Shown here in pieces: positions 17,534 through 25,742 of a stretch of DNA of 64,000 nucleotides. The stretch is from UBA6912 sp963792895 (lineage in GTDB: Bacteria > Actinomycetota > Acidimicrobiia > Spongiisociales > UBA5794), in contig CAWBYA010000006.1 of NCBI GenBank assembly GCA_963792895.1, positions 124,001 through 188,000 on the forward strand. The letters are read 5' to 3'. Both the position numbers and the translations under genes were made by a program. A model generated the notes under the pieces. That model did no database searches. It was given only the letters and a program-made list of their open reading frames with translations, and was not told where the DNA came from. Positions within the stretch are counted from its first letter, which is position 1; each line of letters starts with the position of its first letter.

Positions 17534-19600
17534 TCACCGGGCTCGCAACACGACGGCCAACCCGATCGCGAGACCGACGAAGCCGAACACCACCGTCGGG
17601 CGACGTTGCCGCCCGTCGCGGCGAGCCCGCCTACAGGCCTGAAGCGGCAGCGCCGCCGTCGACGCGGCAATCCCTTGATCCGGCAGAGCCAGACCAAACG
17701 CCGGAGCAACGAGATCCACAGAGCCGGTGAGAACCGTCGGCTCGCCGGCGCGTCGCGATCCGGACCAACTCCCGCGTCGGAGAGCACAGCCCGAGCCAGC
17801 ACAACACAGTTGAAGTCGGTGGCAACCACAACGGTCACCTCGGCCCGGAAAGCGACGCATTCGGCCCAAGCACACGATCCCCTCGCAGCGGACGGTCGAG
17901 CCAGAGTGACGCCCCGTCGACGGACCGGTGACCGGCAGTGTCTCGTCCGGCGCGAGCCAACGTACCTCGACCTCCGGTGGAACGGAGAATCGAGCGCGAG
18001 GCCGGTCATCGCAGACGACCCCAGGTTGCGGGCTTCCAACCGATAGATGTATCCATCGCCCCGTTCGAGCGGACCGAGGTCTCCTCTCGTTGTCGTCGAT
18101 GATCACAACCGGGACTGCGTGGGGGGGCGAGCCGCCGTTGCAGTAGTGCGACACGTCTTGGGCGGTGATCGCCGCACCGGCGACCAAGCCCGTCACCGTC
18201 GCCGTGTTGCGGTACGCCGGCTGCAGAACGCCGTCGGGGTCCGGACACCCGTCAACCGTCGTGGCCGTTGCGGCTGCGAGATCCTCGGCCACACCCGAGG
18301 CTTCGTACACCCACACCTCGTCCACATCCAGGACGCCGTCCCCGTCGGCATCACCCGACAGCGGCCCAGCCACCACGCCGAGCTGATCGTCGACAACCAC
18401 GACATCGGACACGCCAACGTCGCCCACGTTCGACACGACATACGTCCACGTCACGGGATCCCCCGGCGCGATCCGCGGCACATCGGCGCCCAGCGAATCG
18501 TCCGCATCCACCCCGTTCGTCGCCTTCTCCACCGTGATGCCGGTCCGCGGGTTGCAGTAGTGCGACAGGTCCCCTGCGGTGATCGTCGTACCACCGGCCG
18601 TAGCCGACACCGTCACGGTGTTGCGATAGGTCGGATACAGCACGCCGTCGATATCGGGACAGCCGTCGACCGTCGTCGCCGACGTGTCCGCGAGATCCTC
18701 GGCGATCCCACCAGCCTCGTACACCCACACCTCACCGGAATCGAGCAGCCCGTCACCATTGACATCACCAGACGCCGGACCGGCCACCACACCGACCTGG
18801 TCGTCGTTCACCACGACATCGGCGACCGGCACGCTGCCCAGGTTCGTCACCGTGTACGTCCACATCACCGGGTCGCCGGGGGCGAGCCGCGGCACGTCCC
18901 CAACCAAGGGATCATCCGCATCCACGCCGTTCGTTGCCTTCTGCACCTCGATCTCAGGGGGAATCGGCTCGTAGTCGTACGTCAGCGTGATGGTGGCCCC
19001 GGCCTGGCTGGCGAAGAAGGTGGCGATGTTGCCGCCCGTTGCGTTGGCGCCGCTGGTGCCGACCGCCCCGACCACGAGATCGAAGCTACCCGTGCCTGTC
19101 GCTGCAGCCAGCAATCCTGGTTCGGTCAGCACCTCGGTGGCCGTCTCGACGGCGTCGACATCGGCGAACGTGACGCCAGAGGTGCCGGCGAAGTCGACAT
19201 CGCCGTCGAACGGGGCGAGGCTGAACACCTCCGTCGAAGCAGGCGACGCAACCACGAGGGTGGTCGCAGGATCGCTCGGCGACGCCACCGCCAACGCCGC
19301 AGACAGCTCCATGTCACCGCTCGACCCGGACACCACCGAGGTGTTCTCGACCCCCATGCTGCCGGTGACGCTGGCCGTGAGTGTGAGGGTTATCGACTGG
19401 AGGCTGCCGAGCGTGGGATCGAACTGCTCGATGGCGATCGTCTGGGTGAAGTCGGTCTCGGTCGGCGGGATGTCGACCGGGGGCGGGGTGACCGTGTCCG
19501 CACGTGCCGGCACGAGCGGTACCGCGCTCATCACCGCCATGACGGTTGCCGCCACCAGTAACCGTCGTTGGGCGCGCCCAGGGCGAGACTCTCGAGTCAT
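17534..19600 (-). CDS. secreted surface protein with two DUF11-like repeats and a frame-disturbed LAXTG-like tail
   Basis: From the ATG at 19600: a signal peptide (V-A-A-T-V-M-A-V-M-S-A), a choice-of-anchor-E-like beta domain (F-T-Q-T-I-A-I-E-Q-F), and two near-identical ~138-residue modules (A-T-N-G-V-D-A-D-D; D-G-C-P-D). After about residue 510 the coding character switches between frames: for example Y-I-Y-R-L-E-A-R-N-L-G (18000-18050) and T-V-V-V-A-T-D-F-N-C (near 17830) lie in another frame, as does a LAATG sequence at 17611-17625, while the following membrane helix F-G-F-V-G-L-A-I-G-L-A is in the start frame. The intact protein would be sortase-E-type anchored. Confidence 0.7.
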   Translation of the reverse strand: MTRESRPGRAQRRLLVAATVMAVMSAVPLVPARADTVTPPPVDIPPTETDFTQTIAIEQFDPTLGSLQSITLTLTASVTGSMGVENTSVVSGSSGDMELSAALAVASPSDPATTLVVASPASTEVFSLAPFDGDVDFAGTSGVTFADVDAVETATEVLTEPGLLAAATGTGSFDLVVGAVGTSGANATGGNIATFFASQAGATITLTYDYEPIPPEIEVQKATNGVDADDPLVGDVPRLAPGDPVMWTYTVTNLGSVPVADVVVNDDQVGVVAGPASGDVNGDGLLDSGEVWVYEAGGIAEDLADTSATTVDGCPDIDGVLYPTYRNTVTVSATAGGTTITAGDLSHYCNPRTGITVEKATNGVDADDSLGADVPRIAPGDPVTWTYVVSNVGDVGVSDVVVVDDQLGVVAGPLSGDADGDGVLDVDEVWVYEASGVAEDLAAATATTVDGCPDPDGVLQPAYRNTATVTGLVAGAAITAQDVSHYCNGGSPPHAVPVVIIDDNERRPRSARTGRWIHLSVGSPQPGVVCDDRPRARFSVPPEVEVRWLAPDETLPVTGPSTGRHSGSTVRCEGIVCLGRMRRFPGRGDRCGCHRLQLCCAGSGCALRRGSWSGSRRAGEPTVLTGSVDLVAPAFGLALPDQGIAASTAALPLQACRRARRDGRQRRPTVVFGFVGLAIGLAVVLRAR
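18138..18960 (-). repeat. tandem ~413-bp coding repeat (two units)
   Basis: Two adjacent units, about 18138-18550 and 18551-18960, encode nearly the same ~138-residue module: each runs from A-T-N-G-V-D-A-D-D through a G-D-x-D-G-D-G Ca-binding-like loop to S-H-Y-C-N. Recombination between them could change repeat number. They lie within the surface protein at 17534-19600. Confidence 0.8.
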
Positions 19601-19808
19601 CGACTGACCTCCGAGCGCATGACGCCACGCAGGTGGTGCTCTCCGTTCAGGCTCTCCGCCTCATCTCCGAAGCCAAACCAGCCCCCCGCACATGGCGGAC
19701 GGCAGGCGGAGACGACGTCTCCTCACATGGGATCGGTGATAACGCTACCAATCGCTGGGCGCTCATGCTCGCCGCCATCGATCGGTAGCGCGAACTCGTG
19801 TCCGAGGT

Positions 19809-20363
19809 TCAGCGCGGTGACGTGACGACAGCGCCGATGGCGGCAATGGCGACCGCCGTCTCGCCCCCAGCTGCAGGCGCCAGCAACACGTGGTCGCCGG
19901 CCGCCACGATCACACGCCCGCCGACGTCGAGATCGCGCCCGACGATCCGGACCTGTGCCGCCTCGACTTCGAGCATGCCGAGATACGCCTGCAGAGAACC
20001 GTAGGTGCGGTCGCCGGTCACGCCGCCACCGATGCGCTCGAGATGGACCGCGTCGAGAGCCGTGACGTGCAACGCGACCATCAGGTCGGGCGTCTCCAGG
20101 ACGGCAAGGTCACCTCGTGCCGCGGTGAGCGTTCCGGTGAACGTATGCCGCCCCACCGTGGCGGTCACCCGGTCTCCCCGCTGCATCGCCTCCCACAAGA
20201 CGTTGCCGACACTGCGCTGACGAAGCCGCAACAGCTCGGCGTCGCCTTCCCAGGCCGCCATCTCCTGCTGCCACTCCCTCGCCCCTGTGCGAGCGACATC
20301 GGCAAGCCGTCCACCGCTGGGGTCGTCGCCGTAGCCGCCAGCGGTGGGCACATCCGAAGGCAT
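19809..20363 (-). CDS. conserved-looking cytoplasmic protein with SH3/LSm-like barrel
   Basis: About 184 residues; the central part (G-D-R-V-T-A-T-V-G-R-H-T-F-T-G-T-L, then L-A-V-L-E-T-P) looks like a small beta barrel of the kind common in actinobacterial hypothetical proteins. No membrane segment. I placed the start at the ATG at 20363, eight bases after the stop of the upstream BldC-like gene; a longer reading frame extends upstream over that gene without coding support. Probably co-transcribed with it. Confidence 0.65.
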   Translation of the reverse strand: MPSDVPTAGGYGDDPSGGRLADVARTGAREWQQEMAAWEGDAELLRLRQRSVGNVLWEAMQRGDRVTATVGRHTFTGTLTAARGDLAVLETPDLMVALHVTALDAVHLERIGGGVTGDRTYGSLQAYLGMLEVEAAQVRIVGRDLDVGGRVIVAAGDHVLLAPAAGGETAVAIAAIGAVVTSPR

Positions 20364-20371
20364 CCGCCGGC

Positions 20372-20614
20372 TCAGGCGTCGACCTCGACATCGATATCGC
20401 CGGCTTCGTCGAACTCGCCGGGCGCAACCGGAAAGCTGCGCAGCCAATCGAGCACCTCGTCGCGAAAGAACCTGAAGGTCCGGCCGCCGGGGAGGCGATA
20501 CGAGGGGATCTGCCCCTCCCGCGCCATCCGGCGCACGACCTGGATGTTCATGCCGAGCAACTCGGCGACCATGGCCGTGTCGAGGACTGGGGGGAACTCC
20601 TCGGTGTGACCCAT
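20372..20614 (-). CDS. BldC/excisionase-like helix-turn-helix protein (copy 2)
   Basis: An 80-residue protein with M-V-A-E-L-L-G-M, R-M-A-R-E-G-Q-I-P-S-Y-R and F-R-D-E-V-L-D-W-L-R, closely similar to the gene at 11955-12209 but with an acidic tail. It probably binds DNA as a small MerR-like regulator. It and the downstream gene appear to be co-transcribed. The upstream gap to the macro-domain gene is 60 bases. Confidence 0.85.
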   Translation of the reverse strand: MGHTEEFPPVLDTAMVAELLGMNIQVVRRMAREGQIPSYRLPGGRTFRFFRDEVLDWLRSFPVAPGEFDEAGDIDVEVDA

Positions 20615-20674
20615 CAGCGACTCCTTAGATACGACAAAGACACCTTACAGTATCTTGCGGAGCCCGGCGACAAC

Positions 20675-21232
20675 TCAATCAGCCGGCAACAACTCGAGCG
20701 CAGCGGCAAAACGACCGGCCATCGCTGCGTCGTAGCCGACGAGCAGCACCTCGTCTGGCCCGGTGTGGCTGTCCACCCACGCAGCCACGGAGGAGGCGAT
20801 GACCCTGGTGGCCCGGTCGGCCGGGTAGCCGAAGATACCCGCCGAGATCGCCGGGAAAGCAACCGTGGAGGCGTTCAGTGCGGTTGAGGCGGTCAGGGCA
20901 GCCGCTGTCGCCGCCGCCAACAGCCCAGCGTTGTCCTGCCCCTCCCGATAGCGAGGCCCGACCACGTGAACGACGAAGCGTGCGGGCATCGGGCCGGCGG
21001 ACGTGGTCGCCGCTCGCCCCGGGCCGATCGGTCCGTGAACGAGCACCCATGCGCGAGACTCGGCGTCGACCTCAGGGGCGCCGGCTCGGGCAATGGCAGC
21101 GGCAACACCCCCGCCATGGGCGAGATACTCGTTGGCTGCGTTGACGATGACATCGACGTGAAGCGTGGTGATGTCGGCACGGACGGCGGCGATCCGTGTG
21201 GACCCGACGACACGCTCGCCCAAGATCTCCAT
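20675..21232 (-). CDS. macro-domain protein (ADP-ribose-binding or hydrolase)
   Basis: A 185-residue macro domain with N-A-A-N (31-34), G-G-G-V (about 40-43), and F-P-A-I-S-A-G-I-F-G-Y-P, the ribose/phosphate-binding loops of this family. Members remove or bind ADP-ribose (mono-ADP-ribosyl hydrolases, O-acetyl-ADP-ribose deacetylases). The ATG at 21232 is clear. No ADP-ribosyltransferase partner is visible nearby, so its substrate is unknown; a general housekeeping role is as likely as a defence one. Confidence 0.9.
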   Translation of the reverse strand: MEILGERVVGSTRIAAVRADITTLHVDVIVNAANEYLAHGGGVAAAIARAGAPEVDAESRAWVLVHGPIGPGRAATTSAGPMPARFVVHVVGPRYREGQDNAGLLAAATAAALTASTALNASTVAFPAISAGIFGYPADRATRVIASSVAAWVDSHTGPDEVLLVGYDAAMAGRFAAALELLPAD

Positions 21233-21285
21233 CTGGATCAGGCTAACGTCTCGCTAGTAGAGAGGGCCGGTCGTCGGCTCGATAT

Positions 21286-21864
21286 TCACCACGACGTCCC
21301 CGCCCCCGCCGCGCCCGCCGAGGTGGCCCGCCGGGCCAGGCCGGACATGAGGCGGCGGACTCTCAGCGCTTCGCCGGGCACGGCGAGCAGCCGGCGCACA
21401 ACGGCAGCCCGCCACGGCGTCGCCGTGCTGGACATACGCAGGATCACGCGGGTCCTGCCGTCGCCGAGGTCGTCGAGCACAAAGGCCCACACCCAGTCGA
21501 CGTGAGCCAAGGACCGCTTCTTCCCCTCACGCACCCGGTTGCTGGATCGCAGCGCAAGCGCCCGGTTGGGCTCATATGCGGCGATCGCCACAACGTGGCG
21601 CGACCGCGAACTGTCGATCCTGAGGGCGTGTTCGCTCTGGCGTCGAATGTGACGTTGGGCGATGCGTACGATCCATGGCCACACTGCCTCGGGTGGCGCA
21701 TCGATCACGGCCCCATAGGTGGCGACGAGCGAAGGGCCATCCAGCAGGTCGTCGCCCGGGAGCCGGCGCTGTCTGCTCTCTTCGGCATCGACTCGTGGCC
21801 CAAGCGCACCCAGCGCCGCATAGCCTGCGCTGCCGGCCACGAGTGCCCACTTCCCCGCTTTCAC
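21286..21864 (-). CDS. SRPBCC/polyketide-cyclase-like protein, shortened
   Basis: About 192 residues: an N-terminal hydrophobic Ala/Gly helix, then L-P-G-D-D-L-L, I-D-A-P-P-E-A-V-W-P-W-I and later W-V-W-A-F-V-L-D-D-L-G-D-G-R-T-R-V, the strands of an SRPBCC fold. Compared with familiar SRPBCC family members that share the P-G-D-D-L motif, a middle stretch of roughly 40 residues (the Tyr/Trp-rich loop) is missing or diverged. The GTG at 21864 is my choice of start; upstream frame is unlikely to be coding because another gene overlaps it. Confidence 0.6.
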   Translation of the reverse strand: MKAGKWALVAGSAGYAALGALGPRVDAEESRQRRLPGDDLLDGPSLVATYGAVIDAPPEAVWPWIVRIAQRHIRRQSEHALRIDSSRSRHVVAIAAYEPNRALALRSSNRVREGKKRSLAHVDWVWAFVLDDLGDGRTRVILRMSSTATPWRAAVVRRLLAVPGEALRVRRLMSGLARRATSAGAAGAGTSW

Positions 21865-22170
21865 AACCGTGGGCCCCGTGACGCCTCGGGCGCGCCGCGA
21901 TCGGCGGTCCGCACGAGCGGAACCGCTCCCAAGCCGACTCTCCGCCGGAGTGGCGGTTGGCCGGGGAGGTGCGCTTCGTGAACCAGATGATGCGGTGTAG
22001 CAGTGGTCATCGTGATCCGAGCATCGATACCGACGGTAGTCCGGAATCGGGTCGGTCGCCCGTGAGAAGAGGCCCACATGGCGCCGTGGTCCCCATCCGG
22101 GCGGTCCCCTGACGCAATTGGGGGATGATCCCCCATAGCGGCCTGCCGCCCCGAGGAGCACGATGGCCGT
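21865..22170. promoter_or_regulatory. divergent intergenic region with a perfect hairpin
   Basis: This 306-bp gap between the divergent SRPBCC and 22171 genes holds no convincing reading frame. It contains GGGGGATGATCCCCC (22120-22134), a perfect 6-bp inverted repeat with a 3-base loop about 37 bases before the ATG at 22171. It could be an operator or a leader hairpin. I see no canonical promoter elements that I would assign with confidence. Confidence 0.3.
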
Positions 22171-22641
22171 ATGGACACGCACAGCAGCCACATGCCGGGC
22201 ACATCGGTATTGATCGCCATCGGAGCGGTGATCGTCCTGGCGGTCGCAAGCATTGCTCTCCTCGGCGGACGCAACGTGGCCGAGTACGCACCGGGCTCGC
22301 CGGAGGCGGCAGCCCAGGCCTATGTCCAAGCTCTCTTCGACGGGGACTCCGACGCCGCGTACGCAATGCTCTCCCCCGAGCTCCAGCGGCATTGCCGTGC
22401 ACTGGAGACGGACCTCGGCTGGACCGACAGTTCCGCTGCGGTCTTCGAGAACGTCAGGACGCGGGCTGGCCGGGTGACCATCGACGTCGTCCTCACGGGT
22501 ACCGGCTTCGAACCGGGACGGCTGCCGATCGACCAGATCGACCAGCACGAGATCGACTCACAGCTCAGCATCGAGAAGAGCGACGGCGAATGGCGCATCG
22601 TTGCCGGCGATTGGCCTCTCTACAGATGCGCATGGAGGTAA
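22171..22641 (+). CDS. membrane-anchored extracytoplasmic protein, NTF2/DUF4878-like
   Basis: The 156-residue product has an N-terminal membrane helix (about residues 12-32), then a Glu/Ala-rich helix with A-Q-A-Y-V-Q-A-L-F-D-G-D, the usual start of DUF4878-like or NTF2-like small lumenal domains, and beta strands with R-V-T-I-D-V-V-L and W-R-I-V-A. The GAGGAG about 13 bases before the ATG is farther than usual. It precedes the membrane protein gene at 22644 by two bases and probably is co-transcribed. Confidence 0.7.
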   Translation: MDTHSSHMPGTSVLIAIGAVIVLAVASIALLGGRNVAEYAPGSPEAAAQAYVQALFDGDSDAAYAMLSPELQRHCRALETDLGWTDSSAAVFENVRTRAGRVTIDVVLTGTGFEPGRLPIDQIDQHEIDSQLSIEKSDGEWRIVAGDWPLYRCAWR

Positions 22642-22643
22642 CC

Positions 22644-24332
22644 ATGTTCGGACTACTCCCACTCGTCGTCCTCGGCGCCATCGTCTACGCCATCGTTGTG
22701 GCCGCACGGCGGCACGGCGACACCGTCACAGATCGCGGCGGGGGCAGTGGCGTCAAGCGCTTGTTCGTCTACGCGATGATGTTCGCCTCATTGGTCGTGG
22801 CCGCCATCGGCGTCACCGGCGTCATCGGGATGGCGATCTCGACCGCCGCTGCTCGGCGGGCAGCGGATCTCGCCGGTCCGCTCGCCATGACCGTCGTCGG
22901 CCTCCCCGTGTTTGCGGCACTCGCCGTATGGGTCGCCCGTACACACGCTGCCGACGGCGCTGAGCGGGCGGGAACGGGATGGGCGATCTACATCAACGCA
23001 ACGCTCGTCACCACGCTTGCCACCGCTGTCGGCCTCGCCTTCGCGGTAGCCGACAATGTCATCACCGGAAACTGGCGCGGCGAAGCCGTTGCCGGACTTC
23101 TCGTGTGGGGCGGCGCATGGGTAGGCCACTGGCATGCGTGGCGCCGCGTCCCGCCCACCATGTTGCCCAGAACGCATCTCTGGCTCGCCTCGGCGGCAGG
23201 ACTGTGGATCACCGCCGGCGCCATCGGGTTCCTGATCAACAACGCCGTCGCGCGGGCCTTCGACGCCGCCAACAGCGCAGTGGTCGGCTCGAGCGCGCCC
23301 GACCTCGAGATGGCGATCGCGGCGCTGATCATCGGGGGAGCAGTCTGGGCGTGGCACTGGCTGGTCAACGGGGTGCGTACGCCGCGCAGCGAGGGTTGGT
23401 ACGTGTACGCACTGCTGTTCGGCGTGCTCAGCGGGCTCGCCGCCGCCGTGTGGGGTGCCGGCTTCGGGCTCTACCTGGTCTTCGAGTGGTTCCTCGGAGA
23501 AGCGGGTGGAGTGAGCGCTGCGACACATTTCGCCTCGACCTCGTTTGCGATCGCCGCCATCGTTGTCGGCATGAGCTCCTGGCGCTATCACCGAGCCGTG
23601 GTGGGCCCGAGGGCGGCGCGGGAGCGCACCGAAATCGACCGGATCTACGACTACCTGGTTGCCGGCCTCTCGTTGGCCACTGTTGCCGTTGCAGCCGTGA
23701 TCCTCGTGCTGGCGTTCTTCGAGGCGATCGCTCCGGCGGCGGCGGGCGACGGCGGCGGCGGGACGGGCATCAACACCCTGCTCGCTGCGGTGACACTGTT
23801 GATCATCGGTGTCCCGATGTGGGCCGTGACGTGGCGGCGAGTGCAGCAACTTGCCGTCGTCGACGAGGAAGAAGTCACCTCGTCAACGCGGCGCACGTAC
23901 CTGTTCGGCATCTTCGGTGTCGGCGGGGCAGTGGCATTCGGTGCCCTCATCAGCCTGCTGGTGGCCGTCTTCCAGTCTCTGCTCGGTGAGGGCGACGGCG
24001 GCTCGCTGATCCGCGACATCGATGTACCGGTCGCACTCTTGGTGACCATCGGCGGCACGGCCGCCTATCACTGGACCGTCTACCGCGCGGAACGGCACCT
24101 CGCAGCGCAGACCCCGTGGCGCGACGTCCTGCTCGTCGGGGACGGGGTGCTCGACGTCGACGAGATCGCCCGCCGCGTCCATGCAAAGGTGCGGGTGCTC
24201 CATCGCCTCGACCTGCCCGAGGGTGGCGGCCCGGACACCGACGCGATCGTGGATGCCATCATTCACGCCGAGGGCGAGCACCTGCTGGTGCTGGCCGGAC
24301 AAGAGGACGTCCGGGTCGTTCCCTACGAGTGA
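22644..24332 (+). CDS. large multi-pass membrane protein with repeated DUF5671-like units
   Basis: A 562-residue protein with about twelve membrane segments arranged in repeated blocks, each with a W-x-x-x-W/H pattern (for example V-G-H-W-H-A-W-R-R and A-W-H-W-L-V-N-G), as in DUF5671-type proteins. The C-terminal ~60 residues are hydrophilic. GGAGGT lies immediately before the ATG at 22644. It follows the small anchored protein closely. Function unknown; the repeated block structure suggests an ancestral duplication. Confidence 0.7.
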   Translation: MFGLLPLVVLGAIVYAIVVAARRHGDTVTDRGGGSGVKRLFVYAMMFASLVVAAIGVTGVIGMAISTAAARRAADLAGPLAMTVVGLPVFAALAVWVARTHAADGAERAGTGWAIYINATLVTTLATAVGLAFAVADNVITGNWRGEAVAGLLVWGGAWVGHWHAWRRVPPTMLPRTHLWLASAAGLWITAGAIGFLINNAVARAFDAANSAVVGSSAPDLEMAIAALIIGGAVWAWHWLVNGVRTPRSEGWYVYALLFGVLSGLAAAVWGAGFGLYLVFEWFLGEAGGVSAATHFASTSFAIAAIVVGMSSWRYHRAVVGPRAARERTEIDRIYDYLVAGLSLATVAVAAVILVLAFFEAIAPAAAGDGGGGTGINTLLAAVTLLIIGVPMWAVTWRRVQQLAVVDEEEVTSSTRRTYLFGIFGVGGAVAFGALISLLVAVFQSLLGEGDGGSLIRDIDVPVALLVTIGGTAAYHWTVYRAERHLAAQTPWRDVLLVGDGVLDVDEIARRVHAKVRVLHRLDLPEGGGPDTDAIVDAIIHAEGEHLLVLAGQEDVRVVPYE

Positions 24333-24380
24333 CAGTCGAACCGACCGCATGCGCCGGTCGGCGCGTGTAGGTTCACCTTC

Positions 24381-25535
24381 ATGAGTGACATAGACCCCAT
24401 CGACCTGTACGACACTGCCGAGGATCTTTGTCTCGATGTCGGCGCGCAAGGTGACGACACCGAGGATCTCGACCAGTACCGAGACGAGCTGCGCGGGGAA
24501 GTCACGGTCCTCGAATCGGGTGGGTTCGAGTCCGTCGGCGGTGGGTTCGCCGGTTGGGTGGAACCGCAGGGTTGCAGCGAAGGCCCGACTCCGGGAGCCA
24601 AGGCACTTCTCGCTTACCTGCTCGACCGCTTTCCCCACAGTCGCTCGATGGGCATCTATTACTGCAGACCCTCGGCCGCAAACGCGAAGAAGTGGTCCGA
24701 GCACGCGGAGGGCCGCGCCGTCGACCTCGGGATACCCAAGTCGAACTCGGGAAAGGCGCGGCCGGAGCTGGGCGATCCGGTCGTCGAGCTGCTCAAACCG
24801 AGAGCAAAGGAACTCGGCATCGAGTTGCTGATCTACAACCGCCAGGCCTGGTCGGCGAGGACCCCTGGGGGCAGGGACTATCTCAAGGGGCCGCCGCACT
24901 ACGACCATGTCCACATCGGCATGACACCGGACGCCGCCGCGCGGCTCAACTACGCCACGGTCGAAGCCATTCTCGGCGGCGGCGGCGGCGCGGCCGGCGC
25001 AACCGGCGCAACCGGCACGGCGCGCTCCGCACCGGCACTGAAAGGCGCGACCCATCGCGTCACCGCCTCGAGCGGTCTGAACGTTCGCAGCAAGCCGACC
25101 ACCGCGGGCTCGGTCGTGACCAAGCTGCCGAACGGCACGCAGGTCGCCGCCCAATCCGATCCACCGCACGACAGCGACGGGTACACGTGGGTCAAGATCA
25201 AGGCGGTTCACAGCGGGCGCACGGTTGAGGGCTGGGTCGCCGATTCCTATCTCGATCCCGTGAAGGAAAAGCCTGCTGCCACTGCCCGGACCGAGGCAGC
25301 CGCGACCGACGGCGCAACGCACCGGGTCGTGGCCGACTCAGGCCTCAACATGCGCACGAAACCGACCACTTCGGGAGACGTGGTCGTCAAGCTCGCCAAC
25401 GGCACCGAGGTCGCTGCCCTGGACGATCCGAGTCAGAGCGCCGACGGCTACGACTGGATCAAGATCCGGGCCACGGCCGGCGGGCGCGCCCAAGAAGGCT
25501 GGGTGGCGAGCAAGTACCTGACGGCTACGAGCTAG
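24381..25535 (+). CDS. M15-like peptidase domain with two C-terminal SH3b domains
   Basis: The 384-residue protein has an N-terminal acidic region, then a DD-peptidase-like domain with the His/Asp pattern S-E-H-A-E-G-R-A-V-D-L-G and Y-D-H-V-H-I, then a Gly-rich linker and two similar SH3b modules (G-L-N-V-R-S-K-P-T-T and G-L-N-M-R-T-K-P-T-T). SH3b domains bind cell-wall peptides. There is no obvious signal peptide at the ATG at 24381, which is odd for a wall-acting enzyme; it may be exported another way or act after lysis. Confidence 0.75.
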   Translation: MSDIDPIDLYDTAEDLCLDVGAQGDDTEDLDQYRDELRGEVTVLESGGFESVGGGFAGWVEPQGCSEGPTPGAKALLAYLLDRFPHSRSMGIYYCRPSAANAKKWSEHAEGRAVDLGIPKSNSGKARPELGDPVVELLKPRAKELGIELLIYNRQAWSARTPGGRDYLKGPPHYDHVHIGMTPDAAARLNYATVEAILGGGGGAAGATGATGTARSAPALKGATHRVTASSGLNVRSKPTTAGSVVTKLPNGTQVAAQSDPPHDSDGYTWVKIKAVHSGRTVEGWVADSYLDPVKEKPAATARTEAAATDGATHRVVADSGLNMRTKPTTSGDVVVKLANGTEVAALDDPSQSADGYDWIKIRATAGGRAQEGWVASKYLTATS

Positions 25536-25742
25536 ACACTCCATCGTCGCGAACATGAAGCGGCGCCGACGGGGGCCGTGATCCGGCAAACCGATGCCTG
25601 CGGCCGATCTGCCGTCTGCGACACAACCCGCGATCGGGGGTATCGGGCGAAGGATTCGCGTCGCAGCACCAGGCAGCCCTGACGCGACGCATCTGTTCGC
25701 CGCGACCGGAGGTCGCACGTCCCCGTCGCAAGCGGCGGGCGG
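25536..25742. terminator. convergent intergenic region with hairpins
   Basis: Between the convergent genes ending at 25535 and 25743. Two inverted repeats are visible: GCGACC/GGTCGC at 25702-25716 and a longer TCGCGTC/GACGCGA pair around 25658-25690. They could act as bidirectional terminators, but neither has a T-tract. No gene is apparent. Confidence 0.35.

Noticed and set aside
11955..20614. Integrated prophage or transposon between the excisionase-like genes
   Set aside because: No integrase, transposase, phage structural gene, tRNA or terminal repeats are seen; the excisionase-like proteins are BldC-like regulators.
20675..21232. Macro-domain gene as part of an ADP-ribosylation toxin-antitoxin pair
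   Set aside because: No ADP-ribosyltransferase (DarT-like) reading frame is seen beside it.
22125..22643. Extending the DUF5671-like gene upstream of 22644
   Set aside because: The in-frame extension would run through the coding region at 22171-22641, and GGAGGT sits exactly before the ATG at 22644.
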